The notes under the pieces: generated by a model
Databases searched by the model: none
What the model saw: only the letters and a program-made list of their open reading frames with translations
What the model was told of the DNA's origin: nothing
In this document: in pieces, positions 53,323 to 62,678 of the stretch
How positions within the stretch are numbered: the stretch's first letter is position 1
Layout: the number at the start of each line of letters is the position of its first letter
Program-made: the position numbers and the translations under genes
From: Brevibacillus_H ginsengisoli
GTDB lineage: Bacteria > Bacillota > Bacilli > Brevibacillales > Brevibacillaceae
Direction of reading: 5' to 3'
Length of the DNA stretch: 64,000 nucleotides
Assembly: GCF_050113715.1 (NCBI RefSeq)
Contig: NZ_JBNJQR010000001.1
Span: 558,001-622,000, forward strand

Positions 53323-54666
53323 ATGGAGAGTAATTCACACAATTTAAAGCGAACAATGAAGGAACGCCACATTATGATGATTGCATTGGGTGGCGCGATC
53401 GGTGCAGGTATATTTAAAGGGAGCAGTTCCGCGATTAACATGGCGGGCCCTGGTGTTGTACTGGCTTATATACTGGGTGGCATTATTATGTTTTTTGTCA
53501 TGCAGGGGTTGGCGGAAATGGCTGTTCGAAATCTCAAAGCCAGAACATTTCGTGATTTGATCGAACCGATTCTAGGTGGCTACTCCGGCTATTTTGTCGG
53601 TTGGACCTATTGGATTTTCTGGGTGTGTGCGATGGCGGCGGAAGCCATAGCAGCCGCATCATTTTTGCAATTTTGGCTGCCGGATCAGCCCATTTGGGTT
53701 TTATCCTTAATTGTCTCAATATTTGTTACATTGCTGAATCTTTTCTCAGTAAAAGTTTTCGCCGAGACAGAGTATTGGTTTGCTTCTATCAAGATTGCGG
53801 TTATTCTGTTGTTCATCCTGTTTGGATTGGTTGTGTTGCTAGTTCCAATGGGAGGTCATCCCGCGATTGGATTTACGAACTTGACGGCCCATGGCGGATT
53901 TTTGCCGAATGGAATTTTCGGAATAGTCCAAGCAATGCTAGTGGTGGTCTTTTCCTATGGTGGAACCGAGATGATTGGCGTCACGTTGGCGGAAGCACAA
54001 AATCCCGAGAAGGTTATTCCGAAGGCGGTTCGTGGCACGTTTGTCCGGATCTTATCATTTTATGTGCTTCCATTTTTAGTGATCGTCAGTTTGATCCCGT
54101 GGAATGAGGTCAATGCGGCGAAAGAAAGTCCGTTCGTAACGGTTTTTGAGTTGATGGGGATTCCATTTGTGGGCCATTTCATGAACGCGGTTATGCTGAC
54201 TGCTGTGTTGTCTGCAATGAATACAGGAATGTACGCCGCTTCACGCATGCTCTACACACAAGCGCTTGATGGACGAGCTTGGCGCGGATTCGCTACACTC
54301 TCCAGAAGACACGTACCGGTGAACTCGATTTTGGCCAGTACGATTGCTATCTACATTGGCGTTTTGATCTCGTTCTTTGCGGGAAGCGATACATTCGAAT
54401 ATCTCATGGCTTCACTTGGGTATACGATACTCATCATTTGGTTCTTCATCTGTTTGGCTCATTTGAATAGCCGCAAACACAATACACAATTAACCGGATA
54501 CTACGTCAAATGCTTCCCGTATACCACCTGGGTCGCCATTTTATCGATTGTATCTATATTTATCGGAGTGGTGTATACCACACCAATCTGGGGTACGGTT
54601 GCCACGTTGGGGTTGTACACGATCATCAGTTTGAATTACTTCCGAAGACGCAACAAGCGAGCCTAA
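53323..54666 (+). CDS. APC-family amino-acid permease
   Basis: This 447-residue permease has twelve or so membrane helices and the family segments IALGGAIGAGIFKGS (about 20-34) and FSYGGTEMIGVTLAEAQNPEKVIPKAV. It resembles the AAT group (GABA, lysine, proline or histidine permeases) and imports an amino acid by proton symport. AGAAGGAG precedes the ATG at 53323; a longer frame from 53242 has no ribosome site. It lies behind the peptide operon's terminator and thus probably has its own promoter. The substrate cannot be read from the sequence. Confidence 0.85.
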   Translation: MESNSHNLKRTMKERHIMMIALGGAIGAGIFKGSSSAINMAGPGVVLAYILGGIIMFFVMQGLAEMAVRNLKARTFRDLIEPILGGYSGYFVGWTYWIFWVCAMAAEAIAAASFLQFWLPDQPIWVLSLIVSIFVTLLNLFSVKVFAETEYWFASIKIAVILLFILFGLVVLLVPMGGHPAIGFTNLTAHGGFLPNGIFGIVQAMLVVVFSYGGTEMIGVTLAEAQNPEKVIPKAVRGTFVRILSFYVLPFLVIVSLIPWNEVNAAKESPFVTVFELMGIPFVGHFMNAVMLTAVLSAMNTGMYAASRMLYTQALDGRAWRGFATLSRRHVPVNSILASTIAIYIGVLISFFAGSDTFEYLMASLGYTILIIWFFICLAHLNSRKHNTQLTGYYVKCFPYTTWVAILSIVSIFIGVVYTTPIWGTVATLGLYTIISLNYFRRRNKRA

Positions 54667-54724
54667 ATAACCGTTTTTTTGCGAAATGACAAGATTATGG
54701 AAACAGGCAAAGAAGTTGCAATTC

Positions 54725-54753
54725 TTGATTATAACGGCAATTGTCTCTATAAT
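54725..54753 (+). promoter_or_regulatory. Sigma-A promoter of mscL
   Basis: TTGATT at 54725-54730 and TATAAT at 54748-54753 are separated by 17 bases, 68 bases ahead of the mscL start. Confidence 0.65.
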
Positions 54754-54820
54754 TCGAAAGAAGAGAACGAAACGGAACTTTTTTTCGTACTGACAATTTC
54801 AACATAGAGGTGATTCTGCC

Positions 54821-55267
54821 ATGTTTAAAGAATTTAAAGAGTTCGCGATAAAAGGGAATGTGATTGATCTAGCGGTCGGTGTTGTGATAGGTGGAGCTTT
54901 TGGAAAGATCGTATCTTCGCTGGTAAATGATATGATCATGCCATTAATTGGGCTGCTTTTGGGACGTGTAGATTTCACCAATCTGTTTATTACTTTATCA
55001 GGAGGTAGCTATACGACTCTCGCAGAAGCGAAAAAAGCAGGAGCAGCTACTCTAAACTATGGCGTGTTTCTCAATACAGTCCTTGATTTTCTGATTGTCT
55101 CGTTTGCGATCTTTCTGTTCATCAAACAGATCAATCGTTTTAAAAGAAAAGAAGAAAGCAAACCGGCAACAACAAAAGATTGCCCTTACTGCTTCTCCAG
55201 CATTCCACTGAAGGCGACTCGTTGTGGTCACTGTACCTCCCAGCTCGTAGAATCTGTGCAAGGTTAG
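54821..55267 (+). CDS. mscL: Large-conductance mechanosensitive channel with zinc-ribbon tail
   Basis: MscL opens under membrane tension to release solutes during osmotic downshock. This 148-residue protein has the N-terminal helix, the first pore helix (IDLAVGVVIGGAFGKIVSSLV, read with one break), a short external loop and the second helix (about 82-104). Instead of the usual plain C-terminal helix it ends with CPYC at 121-124 and CGHC at 135-138, a four-cysteine zinc-ribbon-like knuckle. The tail could bind zinc or report redox state. AGAGGTGA precedes the ATG. Confidence 0.9.
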   Translation: MFKEFKEFAIKGNVIDLAVGVVIGGAFGKIVSSLVNDMIMPLIGLLLGRVDFTNLFITLSGGSYTTLAEAKKAGAATLNYGVFLNTVLDFLIVSFAIFLFIKQINRFKRKEESKPATTKDCPYCFSSIPLKATRCGHCTSQLVESVQG

Positions 55268-55328
55268 GACACATAGCCAAGCGTAACAGCAAGTGTAGGG
55301 ATAGGAATTGAATAAGGTTGTTGAGATG

Positions 55329-55372
55329 AAGGCTGTCCTAAGCAAGCTTTTTCAGCTCAACGGCCTTTTTGT
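55329..55372 (+). terminator. Terminator after mscL
   Basis: AAGGCTG and CGGCCTT pair with one wobble around a 25-base loop, followed by TTTTG. Confidence 0.5.
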
Positions 55373-55446
55373 TTGCTTTTGACATCTTGACTCATACCAT
55401 ATATTGATGTAAAGTTTGAAATGTTAACTACATATTGAACGAATGG

Positions 55447-55628
55447 GTGTCTGACTCTAAATAGCATTGGAGTAGACTTAATAGGGAAGCACGGTGCAAA
55501 TCCGGCGCGGTCCCGCCACTGTAAAAGGGATGTTCCGAGCCAGTATGCCACTGATCTAAAGGATTGGGAAGGCGGAGCGGAGTGGAGTTTTAACCCTTGA
55601 GCCAGGAGACCTGCCTGTTTGTTGACAC
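55447..55628 (+). promoter_or_regulatory. Cobalamin (B12) riboswitch
   Basis: The core GGGAAGCACGGTGCAAATCC and the following GCGGTCCCGCCACTGTAA match the B12 box family, and GAGCCAGGAGACCTGCC lies 100 bases further. Outer arms GTGTC (55447) and GACAC (55624) could close the structure. When bound to adenosylcobalamin it should promote the terminator downstream and switch off nrdIEF. Confidence 0.9.
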
Positions 55629-55707
55629 AAAGTTACCTACGGGAGATAGGAAAGTGTTTGTGCGGCTTACTCACTTGGATGAGATAGTCTTCGAGCTGTA
55701 TGCTATC

Positions 55708-55750
55708 GCGCATTCGACCTTCTGTTGATCGTCGAATGGGCTTTTTGTTT
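55708..55750 (+). terminator. Riboswitch-controlled terminator before nrdI
   Basis: GCGCATTCGAC and GTCGAATGGGC pair with one mismatch around a 12-base loop, followed by TTTTTGTTTTT. It lies between the B12 aptamer and nrdI. Confidence 0.75.
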
Positions 55751-55790
55751 TTAATAGAGAGAATGGATGGCTAAGGGAGGCTTGGCGCAC

Positions 55791-56150
55791 ATGCTAATCG
55801 CGTATGATTCCAAAACCGGAAATGTAAAACGGTTCATGTCCAAACTGAATATGAGAAGTGTACCAATCAATTCAGAACTGATAGTGGACGAGCCCTTCAT
55901 CCTCGTTACCTACACGACGGGTTTCGGACAGGTGCCAGACAGTTCGCAACGTTTTTTAAAGCGGAATGCGAGAATGCTTCGAGGAGTCTCTGCCAGCGGG
56001 AATCGGAACTGGGGAGATAATTTCGCGAAAAGCGCGGAAACCATAGCCAATCAGTACCACATACCAGTTATCTCCAAGTTTGAATTGTCTGGAACGAACC
56101 AAGATGTGGAGTATTTTGTGAAAGAGGTGCAAGCCATTGCGTCACATTGA
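55791..56150 (+). CDS. nrdI: Flavodoxin-like ribonucleotide reductase factor NrdI
   Basis: NrdI is an FMN protein that supplies oxidant for assembling the manganese-tyrosyl radical in NrdF. The 119-residue protein has MLIAYDSKTGNVKRF as phosphate-binding loop, a TYTTGFGQVPDSS segment near residue 44 and GNRNWGDNF near 75. GGGAGG lies ten bases before the ATG at 55791; an ATG at 55767 lacks support. It overlaps nrdE by 14 bases and is controlled by the upstream B12 riboswitch. Confidence 0.9.
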   Translation: MLIAYDSKTGNVKRFMSKLNMRSVPINSELIVDEPFILVTYTTGFGQVPDSSQRFLKRNARMLRGVSASGNRNWGDNFAKSAETIANQYHIPVISKFELSGTNQDVEYFVKEVQAIASH

Positions 56151-58221
56151 ATTAAACAACCAACTGATGCAGCGAGGAAGCGACGGTTTTTTTCAACTGG
56201 AGAAAGACAAGGAAGCCGTCCGTGTGTTTATGGAGGAAGTAGAGCGTAAAACGATGACCTTCGCTAGTGTGGAAGAGCGAATGGCGTATATGATAGAGAA
56301 TCACTTTTACGAGAACGTATATGAGAATTACACAGCCGAACAGGTGAACGAAATCTACGGACAAGCTTACTCCGTTCCGTTCGAGTTTGCTTCGTACATG
56401 GCAGCGTCCAAATTCTATACCGACTATGCCCTCAAATCAGATGATAAATTGACCTACTTGGAACACTACCAAGATCGTGTAGCCATCGTTGCGCTGACAC
56501 TGGGTGAGGGAGATTTTGAGAAAGCCAAACGCCTCACGATCTCGATGATGGAACAAAGACTCCAACCCGCTACCCCAACCTTCTTGAATGCCGGGAAGTC
56601 CCGCCGAGGTGAGATGGTCTCCTGTTTCCTGCTTGAAATGGACGACTCTCTCAACTCGATCAATTACATTATTAGTACCTGCATGCAGCTCTCCAAAATC
56701 GGGGGAGGTGTCGCGGTGAATCTCTCCAAGCTGCGTGGACGTGGAGAACCGATCAAGGGTGTGGAAGGAGCAGCCAAGGGGATCATGCCTGTAATGAAGC
56801 TCTTAGAGGATGCCTTCTCCTACGCGGACCAGATGGGACAACGGAAGGGCTCGGGAGCAGCGTATTACAATATTTTTGGCTGGGATCTTCACGAGTTCCT
56901 GGATTGCAAGAAGATTAACGCCGATGAGAAAATCCGGATCAAAACCTTGTCCATTGGTCTGATCGTTCCCAACAAGTTCTATGAGCTGGCGCGTGAGAAC
57001 AAGACGATTCATCTGTTTGCCCCATACACGGTGTTCCGTGAATATGGCGTTCATCTCGATGATATAGATTTGGATCAGATGTATGACGAACTGCTGGCCA
57101 ATGACCGAGTGAAGAAGAAAGCCGCAGGGAACGCGCGTGACATCATGACCAAGATTGCCATGGTTCAATTGGAGTCTGGCTATCCTTACATCATGAACAA
57201 GACCAATGCCAACGAAGCCCATGCGTTAAAAGAGATTGGCTCTATCAAAATGTCCAATCTTTGCACCGAAATCTTTCAGCTGCAAGAGACGTCAACCATC
57301 AATAACTATGGCGAAGAGGATGTCATCCGCCGAGATATCAGCTGCAATCTGGCCTCCCTTAACATTACCAATGTGATGGAGCAGAAGAAGATCAAGGAGT
57401 CTGTTCATGAAGGTATTGAAGCGTTAACTTCTGTAAGCGACATGACAACCATCGAGAATGCTCCCGGTGTGAGAAAGGCCAACAAGGAATTGCATTCGGT
57501 CGGACTTGGCGCGATGAACCTCAACGGCTATCTGGCGAAAAATCGGATCGCGTATGAAAGTGAAGAAGCCAAGGATTTTGCGAGAACCTTCTTTATGATG
57601 ATGAACTACTATTCAATCGAGAAGAGCATGCGGATTGCGGCTGATCGTAAGGAAACTTTTACTGATTTTGATCGTTCCGAATATGCCAAAGGGACGTATT
57701 TTACCAAATACGTAACCAATGACTACAGACCACAAACAGAAAAAGTGAAGATGTTGTTTGAGGGAATTGACATACCATCACCTGAGGATTGGGCTACGCT
57801 TCAAAACGACGTGCAACAGCACGGACTCTATCATGCGTACCGTCTGGCGATTGCTCCAACGCAGAGTATCTCGTACATCCAGAACTCCACATCCAGCGTC
57901 ATGCCAATTGTCGAGCAGATCGAAACGAGAACGTACGCCAATTCTACGACGTATTACCCAATGCCGTACTTGACCAAAGAAAACTTCTTCTATTACAAAT
58001 CGGCCTACCAAATCGACCAGTTCAAAGTGATCGATCTGATTGCCGAAGTCCAGGGGCATATTGATCAGGGAGTCTCCACCATTCTGCATGTGAACAGCAA
58101 CGTGACGACGAGAGAGCTTGCCCGCTACTATATCTATGCCGCCAAAAAAGGGCTGAAATCTCTTTATTACACCCGCACGAATCATCTTTCCGTAGAAGAG
58201 TGCATCAGTTGTGCGATTTAA
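56137..58221 (+). CDS. nrdE: Class Ib ribonucleoside-diphosphate reductase, large subunit
   Basis: NrdE reduces ribonucleoside diphosphates to deoxyribonucleotides using a radical passed from NrdF. The 694-residue length suits class Ib. Visible features include the active-site cysteine segment GEMVSCFLLEM, KIGGGVAVNLSKLRGRG, the NLCTEIF segment with the radical-site cysteine and the redox tail CISCAI with Cys689 and Cys692. There is no ATP cone, also usual for Ib. The TTG start overlaps nrdI and follows AAAGAGGTG. nrdF follows after 22 bases. No intron or intein interrupts it. Confidence 0.95.
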   Translation: MRHIELNNQLMQRGSDGFFQLEKDKEAVRVFMEEVERKTMTFASVEERMAYMIENHFYENVYENYTAEQVNEIYGQAYSVPFEFASYMAASKFYTDYALKSDDKLTYLEHYQDRVAIVALTLGEGDFEKAKRLTISMMEQRLQPATPTFLNAGKSRRGEMVSCFLLEMDDSLNSINYIISTCMQLSKIGGGVAVNLSKLRGRGEPIKGVEGAAKGIMPVMKLLEDAFSYADQMGQRKGSGAAYYNIFGWDLHEFLDCKKINADEKIRIKTLSIGLIVPNKFYELARENKTIHLFAPYTVFREYGVHLDDIDLDQMYDELLANDRVKKKAAGNARDIMTKIAMVQLESGYPYIMNKTNANEAHALKEIGSIKMSNLCTEIFQLQETSTINNYGEEDVIRRDISCNLASLNITNVMEQKKIKESVHEGIEALTSVSDMTTIENAPGVRKANKELHSVGLGAMNLNGYLAKNRIAYESEEAKDFARTFFMMMNYYSIEKSMRIAADRKETFTDFDRSEYAKGTYFTKYVTNDYRPQTEKVKMLFEGIDIPSPEDWATLQNDVQQHGLYHAYRLAIAPTQSISYIQNSTSSVMPIVEQIETRTYANSTTYYPMPYLTKENFFYYKSAYQIDQFKVIDLIAEVQGHIDQGVSTILHVNSNVTTRELARYYIYAAKKGLKSLYYTRTNHLSVEECISCAI

Positions 58222-58243
58222 GTGAAGGAGACGAGGAGACAAG

Positions 58244-59191
58244 ATGAAAGCAGTCAATTGGAACAGACCGGATGATGATTTTACCTTGATGTTTTGGAAC
58301 CAGAACATTATGCAGTTCTGGACCGACGATGAGATTCCGCTTTCGGATGATAAAATGTCGTGGATGGAATTGTCCCAAGCGGAGCGTGACGTCTACAAGA
58401 AGGTAATGGGTGGTCTGGCTTTGCTTGATACCGTACAGGGCGGAGTGGGCATGCCCAAGATTTTGGAGCATGTCGAAGGGCTTCAGCGCAAGGCCGTACT
58501 TGCTTTTATGGGGATGATGGAGCAGATTCACGCCAAATCCTACAGCAGCATTTTTACCACGCTGGCGACGACGGAGGAGATTCAGGAGATTTTTGCCTGG
58601 GTGGAATCCAACCCGCATTTACAGACCAAAGCCAAACATATCTCTACTTATTATAATCAGATCGAAACAGCGAAGGATCTCTACCTCGCGATGTGCGCTT
58701 CGGTCTTCCTGGAGAGCTATTTGTTTTACAGCGGATTCTTCTATCCTTTGTATCTGGCTGGACAAGGCAAAATGACCAGCAGCGGCGAGATTATCGACTT
58801 GATTCTGCGGGACGAAAGCATTCATGGCGTCTATGTTGGCGTGCTGGCTCAAGAAGTGTTTGCCCAGTTAAATGCGGATGAACAAGCACAGGCGCAGAAG
58901 GAACTGTCTCGCTTGTTGGAGCTCTTGCACCGTAACGAGGAGGCTTATACGACAGAGCTGTACACTTCAATCGGACTCGCCGAGGAAGTGCAGGCTTATG
59001 TCCGCTACAATGCCAACAAAGCGCTGATGAATTTGGGACTGGAGCCATACTTTCCAGAGGAAGAAATCAACCCGATTGTCATGAACGGGATCCGTACCCA
59101 TACGAAGCAGCACGACTTTTTCTCCAAAAAAGGAAACGGCTACGTTCGCACCATTCACATCGAACCGTTATGCGATGAGGATTTTTTCTAG
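58244..59191 (+). CDS. nrdF: Class Ib ribonucleoside-diphosphate reductase, small subunit
   Basis: NrdF carries the dimetal site and tyrosyl radical that start nucleotide reduction in NrdE. The 315-residue protein has metal ligands Asp62, Glu93 and His96, the radical Tyr100 in EQIHAKSYSSIF, and later FLESYLF and RDESIHG. AGGAGACGAGGAG precedes the ATG. It is the last gene of the nrdIEF operon and ends at a terminator. No NrdH-redoxin gene is present, so reduction probably relies on a thioredoxin elsewhere. Confidence 0.95.
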   Translation: MKAVNWNRPDDDFTLMFWNQNIMQFWTDDEIPLSDDKMSWMELSQAERDVYKKVMGGLALLDTVQGGVGMPKILEHVEGLQRKAVLAFMGMMEQIHAKSYSSIFTTLATTEEIQEIFAWVESNPHLQTKAKHISTYYNQIETAKDLYLAMCASVFLESYLFYSGFFYPLYLAGQGKMTSSGEIIDLILRDESIHGVYVGVLAQEVFAQLNADEQAQAQKELSRLLELLHRNEEAYTTELYTSIGLAEEVQAYVRYNANKALMNLGLEPYFPEEEINPIVMNGIRTHTKQHDFFSKKGNGYVRTIHIEPLCDEDFF

Positions 59192-59240
59192 GAAGAGAAT
59201 GAGGCGGAAGGAAGAGTAAGTTAATAGAATAGAGAAATGG

Positions 59241-59272
59241 ACTACCTGGTGGAAACTGGGTAGTTTTTTTGT
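59241..59272 (+). terminator. Terminator of nrdIEF
   Basis: ACTACCT and GGGTAGT pair with one wobble around a short loop, followed by TTTTTTG. Confidence 0.6.
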
Positions 59273-59360
59273 GTAAAGCAAATCTTTAAAATATTTCTAA
59301 CTTTTCGTTCATTTTCTGTTTTATAATGGGAGAAACAACCATTAGGAGGTTTGATTCTGA

Positions 59361-60728
59361 ATGAAGAAACAGCGTCAGTTTGTCTCAGTATCTGCGGGAG
59401 TTCCAGGACCCAAATCTTCTGAATTACTTGCGGCGCGTCAACAATTCGTCCCAAAAGGGGTAAGTAACAATGCTCCAGTTTTCGTGAAGTCAGCCAATGG
59501 CGCTTTGCTTGAGGACGTGGATGGGAATGTTTTTCTCGATTTTGTTGGAGCGATTGGAACCTTGAACGTCGGACATACTCCTAAAGAAGTGGTAGAGGCG
59601 TTGCAAAAACAGGCGGAGCAGTACATTCATACCTGCTTTCACGTGGCGATGTACGAACCTTATGTTGCCTTAGCGCAGAAGTTGGCCGAAATCACTCCGG
59701 GATCATTTGACAAGAAAACCATTCTGTTGAATAGCGGTGCTGAAGCTGTGGAGAATGCGGTGAAGATCGCTCGTAAATATACGGGAAAAACAGGAATTGT
59801 TTCCTTTACCCGAGGTTTTCACGGACGCACGCTGCTCGGAATGTCGCTTACAAGCAAGGTGAAACCATATAAGTTCCAAATGGGTCCGTTTGCTCCGGCC
59901 ATCTATAAAGCGCCGTTTCCATATCCGTTGCATCGTCCATCCACGATGACGGAAGAAGAGTATGCTCTATACTGCGTCAAGCAGTTTGAAGATTTCCTAT
60001 TAACTGAAGTTTCTGCCGAAGAAGTGGCGGCTGTCATCATGGAGCCCGTTCAAGGCGAGGGTGGATTTATTGTGCCGCCGAAGGCTTTTGTCCAAGGAAT
60101 ATATCGCATCTGTAAAGAAAATAACATCTTGTTCATTGCCGATGAGATTCAAACAGGATTTGGTCGCACGGGTACGATGTTTGCTACCACTCAATTTGAG
60201 ATTGAACCGGATATCATTACGATGTCCAAGTCGATTGCGGCGGGAATTCCGATCAGTGCGGTTACGGGCCGAGCAGAGATTATGGATGCGCCTAATCCAG
60301 GTGAAATCGGCGGAACCTATGGAGGAAGCCCGTTAGGCTGTGTGGCTGCCCTGGCTGTCATCGAGAAAATCGAACGGGAGAAGCTCAATGACCGCTCCCA
60401 ACAAATTGGAGAAACAATTAAACAATACTTCACCAATTTGCAAGGGGAGATTCCAGAGCTCGCGGAGGTTCGTGGACTCGGCGCGATGTGCGCGATCGAA
60501 TTCCTTGATCCTGAGACAGGCAAACCGTTGAAAGAACTGGTTGCCAAGCTGATCAAGGGTTGTCAAGAGGAAGGGGTCATTCTGCTAAGTGCGGGGGTAC
60601 ATAGTAACGTGGTTCGCTTTTTGGCTCCACTCGTGATTACCGACGAGCAGCTTCAAGAAGGGCTGGACATTATGGGAGAAGTTCTTTTGCGGGTCACCCG
60701 TGAGAAGGAAGGCATGGGAGTTCGTTAA
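59361..60728 (+). CDS. gabT: 4-Aminobutyrate aminotransferase (class III)
   Basis: This 455-residue PLP enzyme should transfer the amino group of GABA to 2-oxoglutarate, giving succinic semialdehyde and glutamate. Class III features are NSGAEAVENAVKIARKYTG (about 124-142), GFHGRT, IADEIQTGFGRTG (about 260-272) and the PLP lysine Lys290 in MSKSIAAG. Sequence and length fit GabT, but ornithine- or beta-alanine-type activity cannot be excluded. AGGAGG precedes the ATG. No succinic semialdehyde dehydrogenase is adjacent. It is a single gene with its own terminator. Confidence 0.85.
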   Translation: MKKQRQFVSVSAGVPGPKSSELLAARQQFVPKGVSNNAPVFVKSANGALLEDVDGNVFLDFVGAIGTLNVGHTPKEVVEALQKQAEQYIHTCFHVAMYEPYVALAQKLAEITPGSFDKKTILLNSGAEAVENAVKIARKYTGKTGIVSFTRGFHGRTLLGMSLTSKVKPYKFQMGPFAPAIYKAPFPYPLHRPSTMTEEEYALYCVKQFEDFLLTEVSAEEVAAVIMEPVQGEGGFIVPPKAFVQGIYRICKENNILFIADEIQTGFGRTGTMFATTQFEIEPDIITMSKSIAAGIPISAVTGRAEIMDAPNPGEIGGTYGGSPLGCVAALAVIEKIEREKLNDRSQQIGETIKQYFTNLQGEIPELAEVRGLGAMCAIEFLDPETGKPLKELVAKLIKGCQEEGVILLSAGVHSNVVRFLAPLVITDEQLQEGLDIMGEVLLRVTREKEGMGVR

Positions 60729-60757
60729 TTTTTAAAAACCAATACAGGTGGGAGTGA

Positions 60758-60798
60758 AAAGACCCTTGGATCGAACCGGATCAAGGGTCTTTTTTTCG
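60758..60798 (+). terminator. Terminator of gabT
   Basis: AAGACCCTTG pairs with CAAGGGTCTT, with GATC segments in the loop, followed by TTTTTTTCG. Confidence 0.8.
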
Positions 60799-60920
60799 TA
60801 ACAGTTTTGTAGAAAATTGGGTTTTCATTTGAGTCGTATAGAAATTATAATTGAATTTTAGATTCGCATACTGATTAATTCTGGAAATATGCTTAATCGT
60901 TCTGAAGGAGAGATACATCT

Positions 60921-62243
60921 ATGAACCTATTCACTAACACATCTTCTTTTTTTAAGTCCAAACAAGCGAAAACTGACGACTGGATTGAAAAAGCGAAGCA
61001 GGGGAAGGTTAACATCCAAGTTGAACACGATAGTGAAATCTACCTTCAGATGAAGATGATTCGTTTGACGGAGGAAGAGATTCAAATAGCCAAGTCTATA
61101 CAATCTTTGATTCGGGACAATCTGAATGAAATTACTTCCAACTTTTATCAATCGGTTTTGGAGGTTGATCATCTAAGAACGATGATTAACAAACATAGCT
61201 CCGTTGATAAATTGCAGGCCACCTTACATAAACACTTAATTGAAATGTTTTCTGGTCATATTGATCGAGACTTCCTGCAAAAACGGATCAACGTGGCACA
61301 CCGGCATGTCATGATTGGACTGGCTCCAAAATGGTATATGGGCGCTTTTCAAAACTTGCAGATCAAGTTAATGGAAATTATTCAAGCGACAGAAATGAAC
61401 AATGAAGAAAAGATGCGAATTATTCAAGTGATTACCAAAATCCTGAACTTCGAACAGCAGCTTGTGCTCGAAGCCTATGAAATGGAGAATATTCGCCAGA
61501 GGGAAGTCCAGTATGAGCAAGTGAAAAGTGAATTGAAAAACAAGATGCTATCCTTGAGTGAAGAATTAGCATTCCTAACTGAACAGACTAGCGCTTCTGT
61601 GGAGGAACTCGTGGCAAGCAGCAGTGATCTTAATCAACAATTTACCAAGACCGCCAATCATTCGCTTGAGAGCCAGGAGTTTGCCAACAAAGGTCAGCTT
61701 CGCATGAATCAACTGGAGAAAAGTATTGACCAGATTTTTTCCAGTACGAGTCAAATGGAGAAATCGGTTAGGAAATTGATCGATTCTTCTAATCAGATCA
61801 ATCAAGTGATCGGGCTGGTTCAAAATATCGCCGAACAAACCAACCTCTTAGCCCTGAATTCTGCGATTGAAGCGGCAAGAGCGGGTGAGCATGGTCGAGG
61901 GTTCTCTGTTGTTTCCGATGAGGTCCGCAAACTTTCTGAACAGACCAAGAATTCCATTCAGCAAATCACAGAAATGATGAAACAATCTAGCAACTTCTCC
62001 GAAGAAGTAGTAGAATCGATTAAAACGGTCCAAGAACTGATCGAAACCGGTCAAGATGAATCTCAAGCGACCAAGGATGCGTTTCATCAGATTTTTTCCT
62101 CAATGGATACAAGTTTAGCGGAAATCAGAGTGGTCGAAGGACAATTTCATCAGTTGGTTCAAGTGATTGAAGAAATAGGTTCAGCTACCATGAAAGTTTC
62201 CGTCTCTGCTGAGAATTTAAATCACGCCGCCAAAAGTGTCTAA
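60921..62243 (+). CDS. hemAT: Globin-coupled aerotaxis transducer (HemAT-like)
   Basis: This 440-residue soluble chemoreceptor has no membrane helix. Residues 40-190 form a sensor globin, with the probable proximal haem ligand His129 in HVMIGLAPKWYMGAF. A methyl-accepting signalling domain follows, with its tip segment EQTNLLALNSAIEAARAGEHG at about 310-330. It should sense oxygen and signal to CheA. GAAGGAGAG precedes the ATG. A PilZ gene follows after 41 bases in the same direction, which links oxygen sensing with cyclic-di-GMP control of motility. Confidence 0.85.
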   Translation: MNLFTNTSSFFKSKQAKTDDWIEKAKQGKVNIQVEHDSEIYLQMKMIRLTEEEIQIAKSIQSLIRDNLNEITSNFYQSVLEVDHLRTMINKHSSVDKLQATLHKHLIEMFSGHIDRDFLQKRINVAHRHVMIGLAPKWYMGAFQNLQIKLMEIIQATEMNNEEKMRIIQVITKILNFEQQLVLEAYEMENIRQREVQYEQVKSELKNKMLSLSEELAFLTEQTSASVEELVASSSDLNQQFTKTANHSLESQEFANKGQLRMNQLEKSIDQIFSSTSQMEKSVRKLIDSSNQINQVIGLVQNIAEQTNLLALNSAIEAARAGEHGRGFSVVSDEVRKLSEQTKNSIQQITEMMKQSSNFSEEVVESIKTVQELIETGQDESQATKDAFHQIFSSMDTSLAEIRVVEGQFHQLVQVIEEIGSATMKVSVSAENLNHAAKSV

Positions 62244-62284
62244 CGCAATTCTCTGATGATTCGTCAATGCAGGAGGCAATCACC

Positions 62285-62662
62285 ATGGAGTATAAACGCA
62301 AAGAAATGTTTCGCATGGTATTTAGCAATCCACATAAAGCAACATTACGAATCGTTGAGATTGACGGAGAGCCACAGGTTCAGCTTGATGAAACCGTCAT
62401 TTTGGTTGATATAAGTTTGCGTGGCGCTAAAATCGAATGTCCACATCAGTATCCAGCCGATTCCCAGCAAGTTCGTCTGCTTCTGCAGCTTCAATTAAAT
62501 GAAAAGTTGATCTCGTTATTAGGGGAAATTGTGTGGGAGAAGTCCCTAGGCAAAATGAATCAATACGGGATTCATTTTGATATAGATACACCAATTGAGA
62601 AAGATTTGTTATGGGAATTGAAGCTGTTTGCCAAGCGTAATTTGCAACGGAAAAACAGCTAA
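62285..62662 (+). CDS. PilZ-domain protein
   Basis: This 125-residue protein is a single PilZ-like domain. The DxSxxG motif is clear (VDISLRGAKIEC, about 41-52). The arginine motif is degenerate: the N-terminal YKRKEMFR has Arg-x4-Arg or Lys-x3-Arg rather than RxxxR, so c-di-GMP affinity is uncertain. I chose the ATG at 62285, eight bases after GGAGG, over 62267. It lies behind the HemAT gene, probably in one transcript, and may act on motility. Confidence 0.7.
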   Translation: MEYKRKEMFRMVFSNPHKATLRIVEIDGEPQVQLDETVILVDISLRGAKIECPHQYPADSQQVRLLLQLQLNEKLISLLGEIVWEKSLGKMNQYGIHFDIDTPIEKDLLWELKLFAKRNLQRKNS

Positions 62663-62678
62663 TCGAAAAAAACTTCTC

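Noticed and set aside
55387..55415. TTGACT-N17-TAAAGT as the nrd promoter
   Set aside because: The -10 box is poor, and a second weak pair lies nearby, so I could not choose.
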